Assembly: GCF_031458115.1 (NCBI RefSeq)
Contig: NZ_JAVDXV010000011.1
Coordinates: forward strand, 1 to 64,000
Length of the DNA stretch: 64,000 nt
Direction: 5' to 3'
Origin: Pelomonas asaccharophilus_A
Lineage (GTDB): Bacteria; Pseudomonadota; Gammaproteobacteria; Burkholderiales; Burkholderiaceae_C
In this document: positions 26,872 to 35,143 of the stretch, piece after piece
Layout: every line of letters begins with the position of its first letter
Numbering within the stretch: the stretch's first letter is position 1
Position numbers and translations under genes: made by a program
The notes under the pieces: model-generated
Told to the model about the DNA's origin: nothing
The model's input: the letters and a program-made list of their open reading frames with translations, nothing else
Database searches by the model: none

Positions 26872-27176
26872 AGCGCCCCACCCAGCGACCCCATCCGGGC
26901 GTGGCCCCACCGTCGCGCGAAGCGGTCCTGTCGAGTCCCGAGCGCTCGGAGCTGCTGCGTCAGGGCGCGAAGGCCGCCGCACGGGGCGAGGACAAGGACA
27001 GCAATCCGCTGAGCCAGCCCCGCAACCGGCCCCCCGCCACGGGCGAGTCTGCCGCCCACTGGCTGCAGCGCAGCGATGCCTGGACGCTGGGCCACGAGAC
27101 CCAGTCCCGCATCCGCAACCACGGCCTGCTGGCATGGGCGCCCGTCGTCATGCCTGGGGGCCCGCCGACGGCCTGA
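26868..27176 (+). CDS. Small basic protein coupled to the protease, possibly RMF/CrpP-like
   Basis: The 102-residue, hydrophilic, Pro/Arg-rich protein has an ATG overlapping the protease stop, a sign of coupled translation. The central segment LLRQGAKAAARGEDKDSNPL, then AHWLQRSDAWTLGHETQSR, loosely follows the pattern G-x-x-A-x-x-x-G...NP...W...G of ribosome modulation factor and CrpP-like proteins. The match is by eye and weak. It could equally be an inhibitor or substrate of the protease. Confidence 0.6.
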   Translation: MKRPTQRPHPGVAPPSREAVLSSPERSELLRQGAKAAARGEDKDSNPLSQPRNRPPATGESAAHWLQRSDAWTLGHETQSRIRNHGLLAWAPVVMPGGPPTA

Positions 27177-27240
27177 GCCATCAGGCCCAGCGGGCTGGGC
27201 CGGCCGTGCGGACGAAGCGACCGGCGCACGCCGACCAGAC

Positions 27241-27269
27241 TTGACTTGCGCTCTACCAACTAGTAGAGT
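27241..27269 (+). promoter_or_regulatory. Promoter and operator of the TetR gene
   Basis: TTGACT (27241-27246) and TAGAGT (27264-27269) are 17 bp apart. The inverted repeat CTCTAC-CAACTA-GTAGAG (27251-27268) fills the spacer and the -10 box, so a bound repressor would block polymerase. Transcription would start near 27276, almost at the ATG (27278), giving a leaderless message. The core CTACCAACTAGTAG recurs at 27914. Confidence 0.82.
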
Positions 27270-27277
27270 GTATTCTT

Positions 27278-27865
27278 ATGGACATTGCCCTGTCACCCAA
27301 GGCCATCGAGATCGTCGCGCAGACGCGCACGCTGCTCGTCGCCGGCGGCTACAACAGCTTCAGCTATGCCGACCTGGCCGAGCGCGTCGGCATCACCAAG
27401 GCCAGCATCCATCACCACTTCCCGAGCAAGGCGGCCTTGGTGACCACCGTGGTCACGCTGTACCGGCAGGAAGCAAAAGCGGGGCTGGGCGCGCTGGAAG
27501 GGCAGTTCGACGATCCGCTGTCGGAGTTGAACGCCTACGCGGACTACTGGGCCGGCTGCATCCGCAACGGCGCCCACCCGTTCTGCATCTGCGCCATGCT
27601 CGCCACCGAGATGCCGACCATCCCGGCCGAAGTGGCGGTGGAGGTCAAGGCCCATTTCCATGACGTCAGTGCCTGGCTGGCATCCGTGCTGCAGCGCGGC
27701 GCCGCGCGGGGCCAGTTCCATTTGCTGAACAACCCGGCCATCTCGGCCCAGGCCTTCATGGCCGTCGTGCACGGCGCGATGCTGATGGCCCGGGCGCTGG
27801 ACGACCCCAAGGCGTTCCCGACCATCGTGCAACCCGCCATCCTGAAGCTGACCCAGCCTACCTGA
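27278..27865 (+). CDS. TetR-family transcriptional repressor
   Basis: The 195-residue repressor has an N-terminal helix-turn-helix YADLAERVGITKASIHHHF and PSKAALVTTVV, as in the TetR family, then a helical ligand domain with two close Cys residues (HPFCICAML), conceivably redox or electrophile sensitive. The matching palindromes at its own promoter and before the membrane gene at 27955 imply autoregulation and control of that gene. A perfect terminator separates the two genes, so they are independent transcripts under one repressor. Confidence 0.92.
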   Translation: MDIALSPKAIEIVAQTRTLLVAGGYNSFSYADLAERVGITKASIHHHFPSKAALVTTVVTLYRQEAKAGLGALEGQFDDPLSELNAYADYWAGCIRNGAHPFCICAMLATEMPTIPAEVAVEVKAHFHDVSAWLASVLQRGAARGQFHLLNNPAISAQAFMAVVHGAMLMARALDDPKAFPTIVQPAILKLTQPT

Positions 27866-27877
27866 CCCTGCTCGTGC

Positions 27878-27903
27878 AGGCGGCTTCGGCCGCCTTTTCT
27901 TTT
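27878..27903 (+). terminator. Rho-independent terminator after the TetR gene
   Basis: The stem AGGCGGC/GCCGCCT is closed by a stable TTCG tetraloop and followed by TTTCTTTT. It ends 8 bp before the second operator. Confidence 0.92.
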
Positions 27904-27911
27904 GCCCGTCA

Positions 27912-27929
27912 ATCTACCAACTAGTAGAT
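27912..27929 (+). promoter_or_regulatory. Second TetR operator, before the membrane-protein gene
   Basis: The inverted repeat ATCTAC-CAACTA-GTAGAT shares the 14-bp core CTACCAACTAGTAG with the operator at 27251. Possible promoter boxes are TTTGCC (27901-27906) and TAGATC (27925-27930), 18 bp apart, again placing the operator over the promoter. Confidence 0.85.
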
Positions 27930-27954
27930 CGTACCTTTGACACGGAGATCCACC

Positions 27955-28458
27955 ATGCCGCTCCCCCTCTCAACACTGGGCATCGCCCACACCCTCATCA
28001 GCCTGCTGCCGGTCGTCGCCGGCGTCGTCAGCTTTGCGCGCAACGGCCGCATCGACATCTCGAACCGTTGGGGCCAGGCCTACCTTGCCGGATTGGTGCT
28101 GTCGGTCTTCACGGCGTTCGGGCTGTCCAGCACGGGCGGCATCAACCCCGGCCATGTACTGGGCGTGCTGGCGCTGCTGGCCGTCTCGGCGGCTTGGCTG
28201 CTGCCCAGGCTGCCGTTGCCGAAGTCCATCACGCCGCACCTGCAGGCGTTCGGGTTGTCGTTCAGCTTCTTCCTGCTGCTGGTACCGGGCATCAACGAGA
28301 CGCTGACCCGGCTGCCGGCCGCCAGCCCGCTCGCCAGCGGGCCCGAGGATCCGGTCGTCCGCACCGCACTGCTGGCGTGGCTGGTGTTGTTCATCGTCGG
28401 CTTCACGCTGCAGAGTCTGCGCATCCGCGCGGCCCAGCGCCGTGAGCGCGCGCGCTGA
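27955..28458 (+). CDS. TetR-controlled integral membrane protein, unknown function
   Basis: The 167-residue protein has four membrane segments (near residues 8-25, 47-63, 72-90 and the C-terminal helix), a GRIDISNRWGQAYLAG loop and an Arg-rich tail. The pattern recalls DUF2306-type membrane proteins. The ATG at 27955 has CGGAG eight bases upstream. The shared operator makes it the main target of the TetR repressor, so it may protect against the compound the repressor senses. Confidence 0.8.
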   Translation: MPLPLSTLGIAHTLISLLPVVAGVVSFARNGRIDISNRWGQAYLAGLVLSVFTAFGLSSTGGINPGHVLGVLALLAVSAAWLLPRLPLPKSITPHLQAFGLSFSFFLLLVPGINETLTRLPAASPLASGPEDPVVRTALLAWLVLFIVGFTLQSLRIRAAQRRERAR

Positions 28459-28467
28459 GCACCGGAC

Positions 28468-29634
28468 TCAGGGCTTCACCGCCGCCAGCACCTTGCCGAT
28501 GAACTCGTTCAGCGCCGGCCCGTTGTTGATCCAGCGCACGACGATGACCACATCGTTCTCCCAGTCGATGTAGATGATGTTCTGGCCGTTGCCGCGGAAG
28601 GTGACGCTGCTTTCGGGCGCCGCCGGCAACGCCTTGCGGCCGGGGTTCAGGAACCAGTTGGCATAGCCGTACTCGGCATTGGCCGGCCCCGGCGCGCGTG
28701 CCTTGGCGATCCAGTCGCGCGACACGATCTGGCGGCCGGCCCACTGGCCGTGGTGCAGGAACAGGTAGCCGAAGCGCGCCAGGTCCCAGGCGTCGATGAA
28801 CAGGCCACCGCCCCAGTGGCCGCCGCCGGACACGCTCTGCATGCGCTGGCCGTCCAGCTCCACCCAGCTGTTGTCATAGCCGTGCCAGCGCCAGCGGCTG
28901 GACGCGCCGATGGGGTCCATCAGTTGCTCGCGCAGCACCTCCGGCAGCGGCCGGCGCCACACCTGCAGCGCCGCCAGCGCCAGCACGTTGATACGCACGT
29001 CGTTGTATTTGTAGTGGCTGCCCGGCGCATGCAGCGGGCGGTTGGGCCAGTCCTCCGGGGTCTTGCCGACGGGGCGGTCGGCCCAGTCGGGCTTGCCCCA
29101 CAGCGTGCCCTGCCAGTCGCTGGTCTGGCGCAGCAGCTGCTCCCAGGTGATGGGCGCGTTATGCGGCGCGGTGAACAGGTCCACGCCCGCCGGCATCGCG
29201 TCGGCGGCGCGGTCGTCGGTGCTCTTGATGAGGCCTTGCTGCCAGGCCAGGCCCACCACGGTGGTCAGGAAGGTCTTGGCGATGCTGTGCGCCATGTCCG
29301 CACGCCGCGTGTCGCCCCATTCGGCCGCCACCTTGCCGCGCCGGATGACGAGGCCGTTGATGGGCGCACGCACGCCGGTGGGCCCGATCTGGCCGCCGAA
29401 GTAGGGCTCGGCCTTGCCGAAGGTCTGGGCCAGCGCCAGCGCCTGGTCGCGCGGCGCCGGGTTGTCGTTCGCCTGTGCGTAGGCGACGGCCTCGGCCAGC
29501 TTGGCGGCATCCAGGCCCACGGCGGCCGGGTCGGCACGCTGCCAGTCGCCACGCGGCGGAAAGTAGGCGGGCTGCGCGGCGGCGAGCGTCGACGCGAAAG
29601 CGGCAAGGAGGACGAGGCGGCGGGGCAGGTTCAT
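28468..29634 (-). CDS. Secreted serine hydrolase of the class C beta-lactamase fold
   Basis: The 388-residue protein has a signal peptide (about 1-20, ending AAA) and Ser117-Ile-Ala-Lys120 (SxxK nucleophile). A Tyr-rich YKYND motif near 208-212 and a GGHWGGG motif stand near the third active-site element. It is likely a periplasmic esterase or DD-peptidase-like enzyme rather than an antibiotic-resistance enzyme. The start MNLPRRLVLLAAFASTLAAA fits a signal peptide, while the longer frame upstream lies in the copA promoter region. It is convergent with the TetR-controlled gene (9 bp gap) and divergent from copA. Confidence 0.88.
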   Translation of the reverse strand: MNLPRRLVLLAAFASTLAAAQPAYFPPRGDWQRADPAAVGLDAAKLAEAVAYAQANDNPAPRDQALALAQTFGKAEPYFGGQIGPTGVRAPINGLVIRRGKVAAEWGDTRRADMAHSIAKTFLTTVVGLAWQQGLIKSTDDRAADAMPAGVDLFTAPHNAPITWEQLLRQTSDWQGTLWGKPDWADRPVGKTPEDWPNRPLHAPGSHYKYNDVRINVLALAALQVWRRPLPEVLREQLMDPIGASSRWRWHGYDNSWVELDGQRMQSVSGGGHWGGGLFIDAWDLARFGYLFLHHGQWAGRQIVSRDWIAKARAPGPANAEYGYANWFLNPGRKALPAAPESSVTFRGNGQNIIYIDWENDVVIVVRWINNGPALNEFIGKVLAAVKP

Positions 29635-29724
29635 GCGGCCATTGTGGCGACGCGGCGCGGCTGGCAGAGTCGGCGCGATGCCAGGCCTGCGGGTGCCTGA
29701 TCCCCGCGCGCCAGCAAAGACCGC

Positions 29725-29755
29725 TTGACCTTGCCATGATGTCAAGGTTGACGAT
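29725..29755 (+). promoter_or_regulatory. CueR-type (MerR family) copper-responsive promoter of copA
   Basis: TTGACC (29725-29730) and GACGAT (29750-29755) are 19 bp apart, the over-long spacer typical of MerR-activated promoters. Within it lies the dyad ACCTTG-CCATGATGT-CAAGGT (29728-29748), very close to known CueR sites. The start point would fall at about 29762, the A of the copA ATG, so the transcript may be leaderless. Confidence 0.85.
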
Positions 29756-29761
29756 GCCGGC

Positions 29762-31948
29762 ATGAACACCACCACCGCCCCCTCATCCGCCCTCCATGAC
29801 GTGACGCTGCAGGTCAGCGGCATGAGCTGCGCGTCCTGCGTGCGCCGCGTGGAGAAGGCCTTGCAAGCCGTGCCCGGCGTGCAGGCCGCCAGCGTCAACC
29901 TCGCCACCGAGAAGGCCTCGGTGCAGGCGCTGCCCAACGTGCCCACCGCCGCGCTGAAAGCCGCGCTGGACAAGGCCGGCTACCCGGCCACCGTGGTCGA
30001 GAGCCACGCACCGCCACCCGTCGCCGCGCCGTCGGGTCTGCCCGCCTGGTGGCCCGTGGCCGCCGGTGCCGTGCTGACGCTGCCAGTGATGTTGCCCATG
30101 CTCATCGGCCTGGCGCTGCCCGGCTGGCTGCAGCTCCTGCTGGCCACGCCGGTGCAGTTCATCCTCGGCGCGCGCTTCTACCGCGCCGGCTGGGGTGCGC
30201 TGCGCGCCGGCAGCGGCAACATGGATTTGCTGGTGGCGCTGGGCACGTCGGCGGCCTACGGGCTGTCGGTGTGGCTGCTGTGGAACCACCCGGGCCACGC
30301 CCATCTCTACTTCGAGGCCTCGGCCGCCGTCATCACGCTGGTGCTGCTGGGCAAGTGGCTGGAGCAGCGCGCCAAGCGGCAGACCACCGATGCCATCCGC
30401 GCGCTGAACGCGCTGCGGCCCACCACGGCACGGGTGCTGCGCGATGACATGGAAGTCGAGCTGCCCGTGGCCGACGTTCGCGTGGGCGACCTCGTGGCCG
30501 TGCGGCCAGGCGACCGCATCCCGGTGGACGGCGAGATCGTCAGCGGCAGCAGCCATGTGGACGAGTCGCTGATCACCGGCGAGAGCCTGCCCGTGGCCAA
30601 GGCACCGGGCGAGCGCGTGACGGGTGGCGCCATCAACGCCGAGGGCGCGCTGACCGTGCGCACGACAGCCATAGGCGCGGAGACGACGCTGGCGCGCATC
30701 ATCCGGCTCGTCGAGTCAGCGCAGGCCGCCAAGGCGCCCATCCAGCGCATCGTCGACCGCGTCAGCGCGGTGTTCGTTCCGGTGGTGCTGGTCATCGCGG
30801 CGCTGACCTTCGTCGGCTGGTGGCTGCACGCGGGCGATGTGGAGCAGGCGCTGGTCAACGCGGTGGCCGTGCTGGTCATCGCCTGCCCCTGCGCACTGGG
30901 CCTGGCCACGCCCACCACGCTGATGGCCGGCACCGGCGTGGCGGCGCGGCAAGGCATCCTCATCAAGGACGCCGAGGCGCTGGAGCTGGCGCATGGGGTG
31001 ACCGTCGTCGCGTTCGACAAGACCGGCACGCTGACCGTGGGTCAGCCCGCGCTGGTGGCGGCCGTGCCGGTGAAAGGCGGCACGCGCGACGGGCTGCTGC
31101 AGCTCGCCGCGGCGCTGCAGCGCCACAGCAGCCACCCGCTGGCCGTGGCGGTGCTGAACGCCGCCAAGGACCTGCCCGCGCTGCCCGCCGAGCAGGCCCG
31201 CGCGCTGCCGGGCCGCGGCGTGCAGGCCGTCGTGCAGGGCCGCACGCTGTCGCTGGGCAGCGCGCGACTGGCGCAGGAGCTGGGCGTCGTAGCCGGCGAG
31301 CTGGCCGCGCGAGCGCAGCAGCTGGAGGGCGACGGCCACACCGTCTCCTGGCTGATGGAAGGCGACCAGCCGCTGGGCCTGCTGGCCTTTGGCGACCGCG
31401 TGAAGGACACCGCCGCCGACGCCGTCGCCGAGCTGCAGTCGCGCGGCATCCGCACCGTCATGCTGACCGGCGACAGCCGCGGCGCGGCGGCGGGCGTCGC
31501 GAAGCAGCTGGGCATCACCGACGTGCGCGCCGAGGTGCTGCCGGCCGACAAGGCGGCCGCCGTGCAGCAGCTGCGCGAAGGCGGCGCGGTCGTCGCCTTT
31601 GTGGGCGATGGCCTGAACGACGGCCCGGCGCTGGCCGCCGCGTCGGTGGGCTTCGCGATGGCCGGCGGCGCCGACGTGGCGACCGAAGCCGCCGGCGTCA
31701 CGCTGATGCGCGGCGACCCGCGCCTGGTGGCCGATGCGCTGGACATCTCGCGGCGCACGCTGTCCAAGATCCGGCAAGGCCTGTTCTGGGCGTTTGCGTA
31801 CAACGTCGTCGGCATTCCGCTGGCCGCGTTCGGGCTGCTGAGCCCGGTCATCGCCGGCGCGGCGATGGCGTTCAGTAGTGTCAGCGTCGTGCTCAATGCG
31901 CTGACGCTGAAGCGTTGGCGCGGCACGGCCAGGGAGGCCCAGGCATGA
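29762..31948 (+). CDS. copA: Copper-exporting P1B-type ATPase
   Basis: The 728-residue inner-membrane pump has one N-terminal heavy-metal-binding domain (GMSCASC, Cys23 and Cys26), eight membrane segments, CPC at 375-377 in the transport site, phosphorylation motif DKTGT with Asp419, and GDGLNDGPAL in the hinge. It exports Cu(I) from the cytoplasm. Many relatives carry two metal domains; this one has one. Its stop overlaps the CueR start, so pump and regulator form one coupled operon under the copper promoter. Confidence 0.96.
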   Translation: MNTTTAPSSALHDVTLQVSGMSCASCVRRVEKALQAVPGVQAASVNLATEKASVQALPNVPTAALKAALDKAGYPATVVESHAPPPVAAPSGLPAWWPVAAGAVLTLPVMLPMLIGLALPGWLQLLLATPVQFILGARFYRAGWGALRAGSGNMDLLVALGTSAAYGLSVWLLWNHPGHAHLYFEASAAVITLVLLGKWLEQRAKRQTTDAIRALNALRPTTARVLRDDMEVELPVADVRVGDLVAVRPGDRIPVDGEIVSGSSHVDESLITGESLPVAKAPGERVTGGAINAEGALTVRTTAIGAETTLARIIRLVESAQAAKAPIQRIVDRVSAVFVPVVLVIAALTFVGWWLHAGDVEQALVNAVAVLVIACPCALGLATPTTLMAGTGVAARQGILIKDAEALELAHGVTVVAFDKTGTLTVGQPALVAAVPVKGGTRDGLLQLAAALQRHSSHPLAVAVLNAAKDLPALPAEQARALPGRGVQAVVQGRTLSLGSARLAQELGVVAGELAARAQQLEGDGHTVSWLMEGDQPLGLLAFGDRVKDTAADAVAELQSRGIRTVMLTGDSRGAAAGVAKQLGITDVRAEVLPADKAAAVQQLREGGAVVAFVGDGLNDGPALAAASVGFAMAGGADVATEAAGVTLMRGDPRLVADALDISRRTLSKIRQGLFWAFAYNVVGIPLAAFGLLSPVIAGAAMAFSSVSVVLNALTLKRWRGTAREAQA

Positions 31949-32334
31949 ACATCGGTGATGCGGCCCGCGCCGCGGGTGTGTCGGCCAAGATGGCGCGGCA
32001 CTACGAGAGCATCGGCCTGATCCGCGAACCGGCGCGCAGCGAGGCCGGCTACCGCGTCTACGGCGAGCGCGAGGTGCACCTGCTGCGCTTCATACGCCAC
32101 TCGCGCGACCTGGGCTTCTCGTTGGAGCAGATCCGCGCTTTGCTGGGCCTGTGGCAGGACCGCGAGCGCCCCAGCCGCGAGGTGCGCGAGCTGGCGCAAA
32201 GCCACTTGGCCGAGCTGGAGGCTAAGCTCGCCGAGCTGCAGGCCATGAAGGCCACGCTGCAGGCGCTGGTCAAGAGCTGCCACGGCGACGAACGGCCGGA
32301 CTGCCCCATCCTGGCCACGCTGGAAGGCCGTTAA
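31945..32334 (+). CDS. cueR: Copper-responsive MerR-family regulator
   Basis: The 129-residue activator has an N-terminal winged helix (NIGDAARAAGVSAKMARHYE), a long dimer helix, and the C-terminal metal loop CHGDERPDC with Cys112 and Cys120, the same positions as in E. coli CueR. It senses Cu(I) and twists the copA promoter into an active form. The ATG at 31945 overlaps the copA stop. A 10-residue longer reading upstream is not supported. Confidence 0.93.
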   Translation: MNIGDAARAAGVSAKMARHYESIGLIREPARSEAGYRVYGEREVHLLRFIRHSRDLGFSLEQIRALLGLWQDRERPSREVRELAQSHLAELEAKLAELQAMKATLQALVKSCHGDERPDCPILATLEGR

Positions 32335-32393
32335 CAAACCGCCCATTCAGACGCGCTATCGTTGGCGCATTCCTCTCCTTCCAGGCAGTCCCC

Positions 32394-32837
32394 ATGCGCT
32401 ACGCCCTCGTCACCCTGCTGGCCCTGGCCGCCCACACCGCCTCGGCAACGTCCTTCGCCACGTCGTCCGCGTCGTCCGCAGCCGGCGCCGGCTCGGCCTC
32501 GTCGGGCAGCGTGTCCGACTCCTTCAAGGGCTCGTCCGGCAGCAGCAGCGGCGGCGAGCAGCGCGCCGAAGGCCGCTACCGCGTCACCGAAGTGGCCAAG
32601 GCCGATGCAGCCGGCAAGCTGCGGCTGAAGATGGAACGCGACGGCGCAGCGCCCGTGGAGCTGACGCTGCCGCAGCAGGCGCTGGCCGCGCGCGCCGTGA
32701 CGGTGGGCGACGAGGTGCAGGCCACGCCCCAGCCCTATGGCATCGCGTTCGCGCATGCCGACACCGGCAAGGCCTTCTTCCTCGTGCTGGAAGACACCTG
32801 GCACCGCGAGCTGGCCGCGCGCGTCGTCGCGCCTTGA
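32394..32837 (+). CDS. Secreted hypothetical protein upstream of DUF2145 gene
   Basis: The 147-residue protein has a signal peptide (about 1-19, ending SAT), then a low-complexity Ser/Ala/Gly linker (residues 20-55), then a compact beta-rich domain. No Cys follows the signal, so it is probably soluble in the periplasm. It ends four bases into the next frame (TTG start at 32834), so the two are coupled. No family was recognised. Confidence 0.7.
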   Translation: MRYALVTLLALAAHTASATSFATSSASSAAGAGSASSGSVSDSFKGSSGSSSGGEQRAEGRYRVTEVAKADAAGKLRLKMERDGAAPVELTLPQQALAARAVTVGDEVQATPQPYGIAFAHADTGKAFFLVLEDTWHRELAARVVAP

Positions 32838-33718
32838 TTCGTACCGCCGCAGCGGCGCTTCTCACGCTGGCTGCAGCCCACGCGCAAGCGACCTCGCTGT
32901 TACCGCGCGGCTGCGATCGCCCGATCGACCCCAGCGCCACGCGGCAGCACCGGCTGCTGCGCTTCACGGCCGTCGTGCGCGACGCGCTGGCCGCGTCGGG
33001 CGCCCGCGCCGCGCTGATCGCGCGCTCGGGCACCGACCTGTCGCGCTTCGGCCTGCGCTACTCGCACGCAGCCATCGCGCTGGCCGACGGGCTGGACACA
33101 CCGTGGGCCGTGCGCCAGCTGTACTACGCCTGCGCCGAAGGCCGGCCGCGGCTGTTCGACCAGGGCCTGGCCGGCTTCGTGGCCGGCAGCGACGACCTGG
33201 AGCAAGGCTATGTCAGCGTGCTGCTGCTGCCCGACGGCGCGGGGACCACACTGGCCGCCGCCGCGCTGGACAAGCCACTGGCGCTGGGCCTGCTGAACGC
33301 GCGCTACAGCGCCAACGCCTATCCCTTCAGCACCGAGTTCCAGAACTGCAACCAGTGGGTGGCCGAGCTGCTGGCCGCGTCCATCGCCGGGCTGCGCACG
33401 CGCGACGACGCGCAGGCCTGGCTGAAGCGCGAGGGCTATGCGCCGCGGCCGGTGCCGGTGTCGGGCCTGCTGATGCTGGCCGGCCGCTTCGTGCCGTGGC
33501 TGCAGTTCAGCGACCACCCGCCTGAGCAACTCGACGCCGGCCTCGTGCAGACCAGCCTGCCCGACAGCCTGGAGCAGCTCGCGCTGCGGCTGTGGCCCAC
33601 AGCCCGGAGGCTGGAGTTCTGCCACGGGCCCCAGGGGCTCGTGCAGCGTGAGGGCGGCGCGCCGCTGGCGGCGGGTTGCGTGCCGCAGCCGGGTGACCAG
33701 GTCACGACATTGAATTGA
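32834..33718 (+). CDS. DUF2145-family secreted protein
   Basis: The 294-residue protein starts with TTG overlapping the previous stop, with a signal peptide (1-19). The family pattern includes RYSHAAIALADG and FQNCNQWVAELLAAS; the conserved His and Cys recall the active sites of papain-like or NlpC/P60-like enzymes, which would fit an amidase, but no activity is known to me. It is convergent with the GGDEF gene, two bases apart. Confidence 0.82.
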   Translation: MIRTAAAALLTLAAAHAQATSLLPRGCDRPIDPSATRQHRLLRFTAVVRDALAASGARAALIARSGTDLSRFGLRYSHAAIALADGLDTPWAVRQLYYACAEGRPRLFDQGLAGFVAGSDDLEQGYVSVLLLPDGAGTTLAAAALDKPLALGLLNARYSANAYPFSTEFQNCNQWVAELLAASIAGLRTRDDAQAWLKREGYAPRPVPVSGLLMLAGRFVPWLQFSDHPPEQLDAGLVQTSLPDSLEQLALRLWPTARRLEFCHGPQGLVQREGGAPLAAGCVPQPGDQVTTLN

Positions 33719-33719
33719 T

Positions 33720-34973
33720 TCAGGCGATCACGGCCACCGCCGGCATCACGCGATTGCGTCCCGCGTGCTTGGCCGCGTACAGCTGTGCATCCGCACGTTC
33801 CAGCAGTTGCTCGCCGGTCTCGCCGCGCTGCCACTGCGCGACGCCGAAGCTGGCGGTGATCTGCAAAGACCCGCCACCGTCCAGCGGCACGCGGATGTCC
33901 TGCTCCACCATCTGGCGCAAGCGTTCGGCCGCATCCACGGCCTGTTGCAACGAGGCTTCGGGCAGCACGAGGACGAATTCCTCCCCACCGTAGCGGGCTA
34001 CCCAGTCGGAGCTGGAGCGCAGCGTCTCGCGCAGCAGCTGCCCCGCGTCGGCCAGCACGCGATCGCCGATGGGGTGGCCATGGGTGTCGTTGATGACCTT
34101 GAAGCGGTCGACGTCGAAGAACACCACCGCGAGCGGCCGTTCGTAGCGCTGCGCATGCGCCACGGCCTCGGGGAACTTCTGTGAGAAGGCCAGGCGGTTG
34201 TGGCAGCCGGTCAACGGGTCGGTGACGGCCAGGATCTTGAGCTGCTCGAGCGCCCGCTGCAGCTGCTCGGTGCGTTCGGCGACGCGGGCATCCAGTTCAT
34301 CCACATGCCGCAGCACGCGCTGCTGCAAGCCAGAGAGCGCCGCTGCCACCTCGTCGATCTCGTCTCGCGTCCGGCGCGGTGGTCGATGCAGGTCCAGGTG
34401 AGCGCCGAGGTCTTCGGCCTCCAGCCGACGCAGCGCCGCTGCCAGGGCCTGCATGGGCTGCTGCAGATGGCGACGCAGCAGCAACAACACGAGGCCCACC
34501 ATCACGACGATCAACGCTAGGCTGGCCAGCATGGACTTGAGCATGGCCTCATAGACCGAGCGCTGGATGGCGGCACGATCCAGCATCATCGCCAGCCTTC
34601 CAATCTCTCGCCCCTCTCTCAGCAGCGGAAGGTCGATGTCGGCGGACAACCCGCGCAGTTGCTGCTGGCCCACCTCGGCTATGGGCCGAGAACCGCCCGG
34701 CTCCAGCACCGCGAGGTAGGCCACGCCGACACGCTTGCTGGCCGCTTCCAACTGCGGTTGGACCAGATCGGGAGAGACCTGCCAGACCGCTTCCGGCAGG
34801 GCATGCGCCAGTTCTTCGCCCTGCACGCGCAACGCGGCCTCCAACCGATCCAACGCCGTGTGACGCTCCCACCACCCCACCAGGCCGCAAAGCAGCAACG
34901 CGGCCAGCAGGCCGTTGATCACGACGGATCGAGTCAGGCGCAAGGCGATGGGCTGGAACGGGACATCCGACAT
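33720..34973 (-). CDS. Membrane-bound GGDEF diguanylate cyclase
   Basis: The 417-residue protein has two membrane helices (near 17-35 and about 155-175) flanking a periplasmic sensor region, a HAMP-like linker with a coiled coil, and a C-terminal GGDEF domain with active motif GGEEF at 329-333. The product inhibition site RxxD five residues before GGEEF is absent (the position reads SSSD), so feedback control is probably lost. The start MSDVPFQPIALRLTRS is preferred over a longer frame. It is divergent from the aminotransferase-like gene with a 170 bp shared region. Confidence 0.9.
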   Translation of the reverse strand: MSDVPFQPIALRLTRSVVINGLLAALLLCGLVGWWERHTALDRLEAALRVQGEELAHALPEAVWQVSPDLVQPQLEAASKRVGVAYLAVLEPGGSRPIAEVGQQQLRGLSADIDLPLLREGREIGRLAMMLDRAAIQRSVYEAMLKSMLASLALIVVMVGLVLLLLRRHLQQPMQALAAALRRLEAEDLGAHLDLHRPPRRTRDEIDEVAAALSGLQQRVLRHVDELDARVAERTEQLQRALEQLKILAVTDPLTGCHNRLAFSQKFPEAVAHAQRYERPLAVVFFDVDRFKVINDTHGHPIGDRVLADAGQLLRETLRSSSDWVARYGGEEFVLVLPEASLQQAVDAAERLRQMVEQDIRVPLDGGGSLQITASFGVAQWQRGETGEQLLERADAQLYAAKHAGRNRVMPAVAVIA

Positions 34974-35143
34974 GAGCGTGCTGGACAGGGTCGAAAAGGT
35001 CGGGATGTTAGGAGGGCAGCGCGTCCTCGCGCCGGAACGCCGCGTGCGATTTCTCAAACTCTACAAATCTGTGGATGCCGGCGCCGGCACCACCGCGCAC
35101 AGTCCGCTCCCACAACACCACACACTGTTTGTACGGGGGCTTT

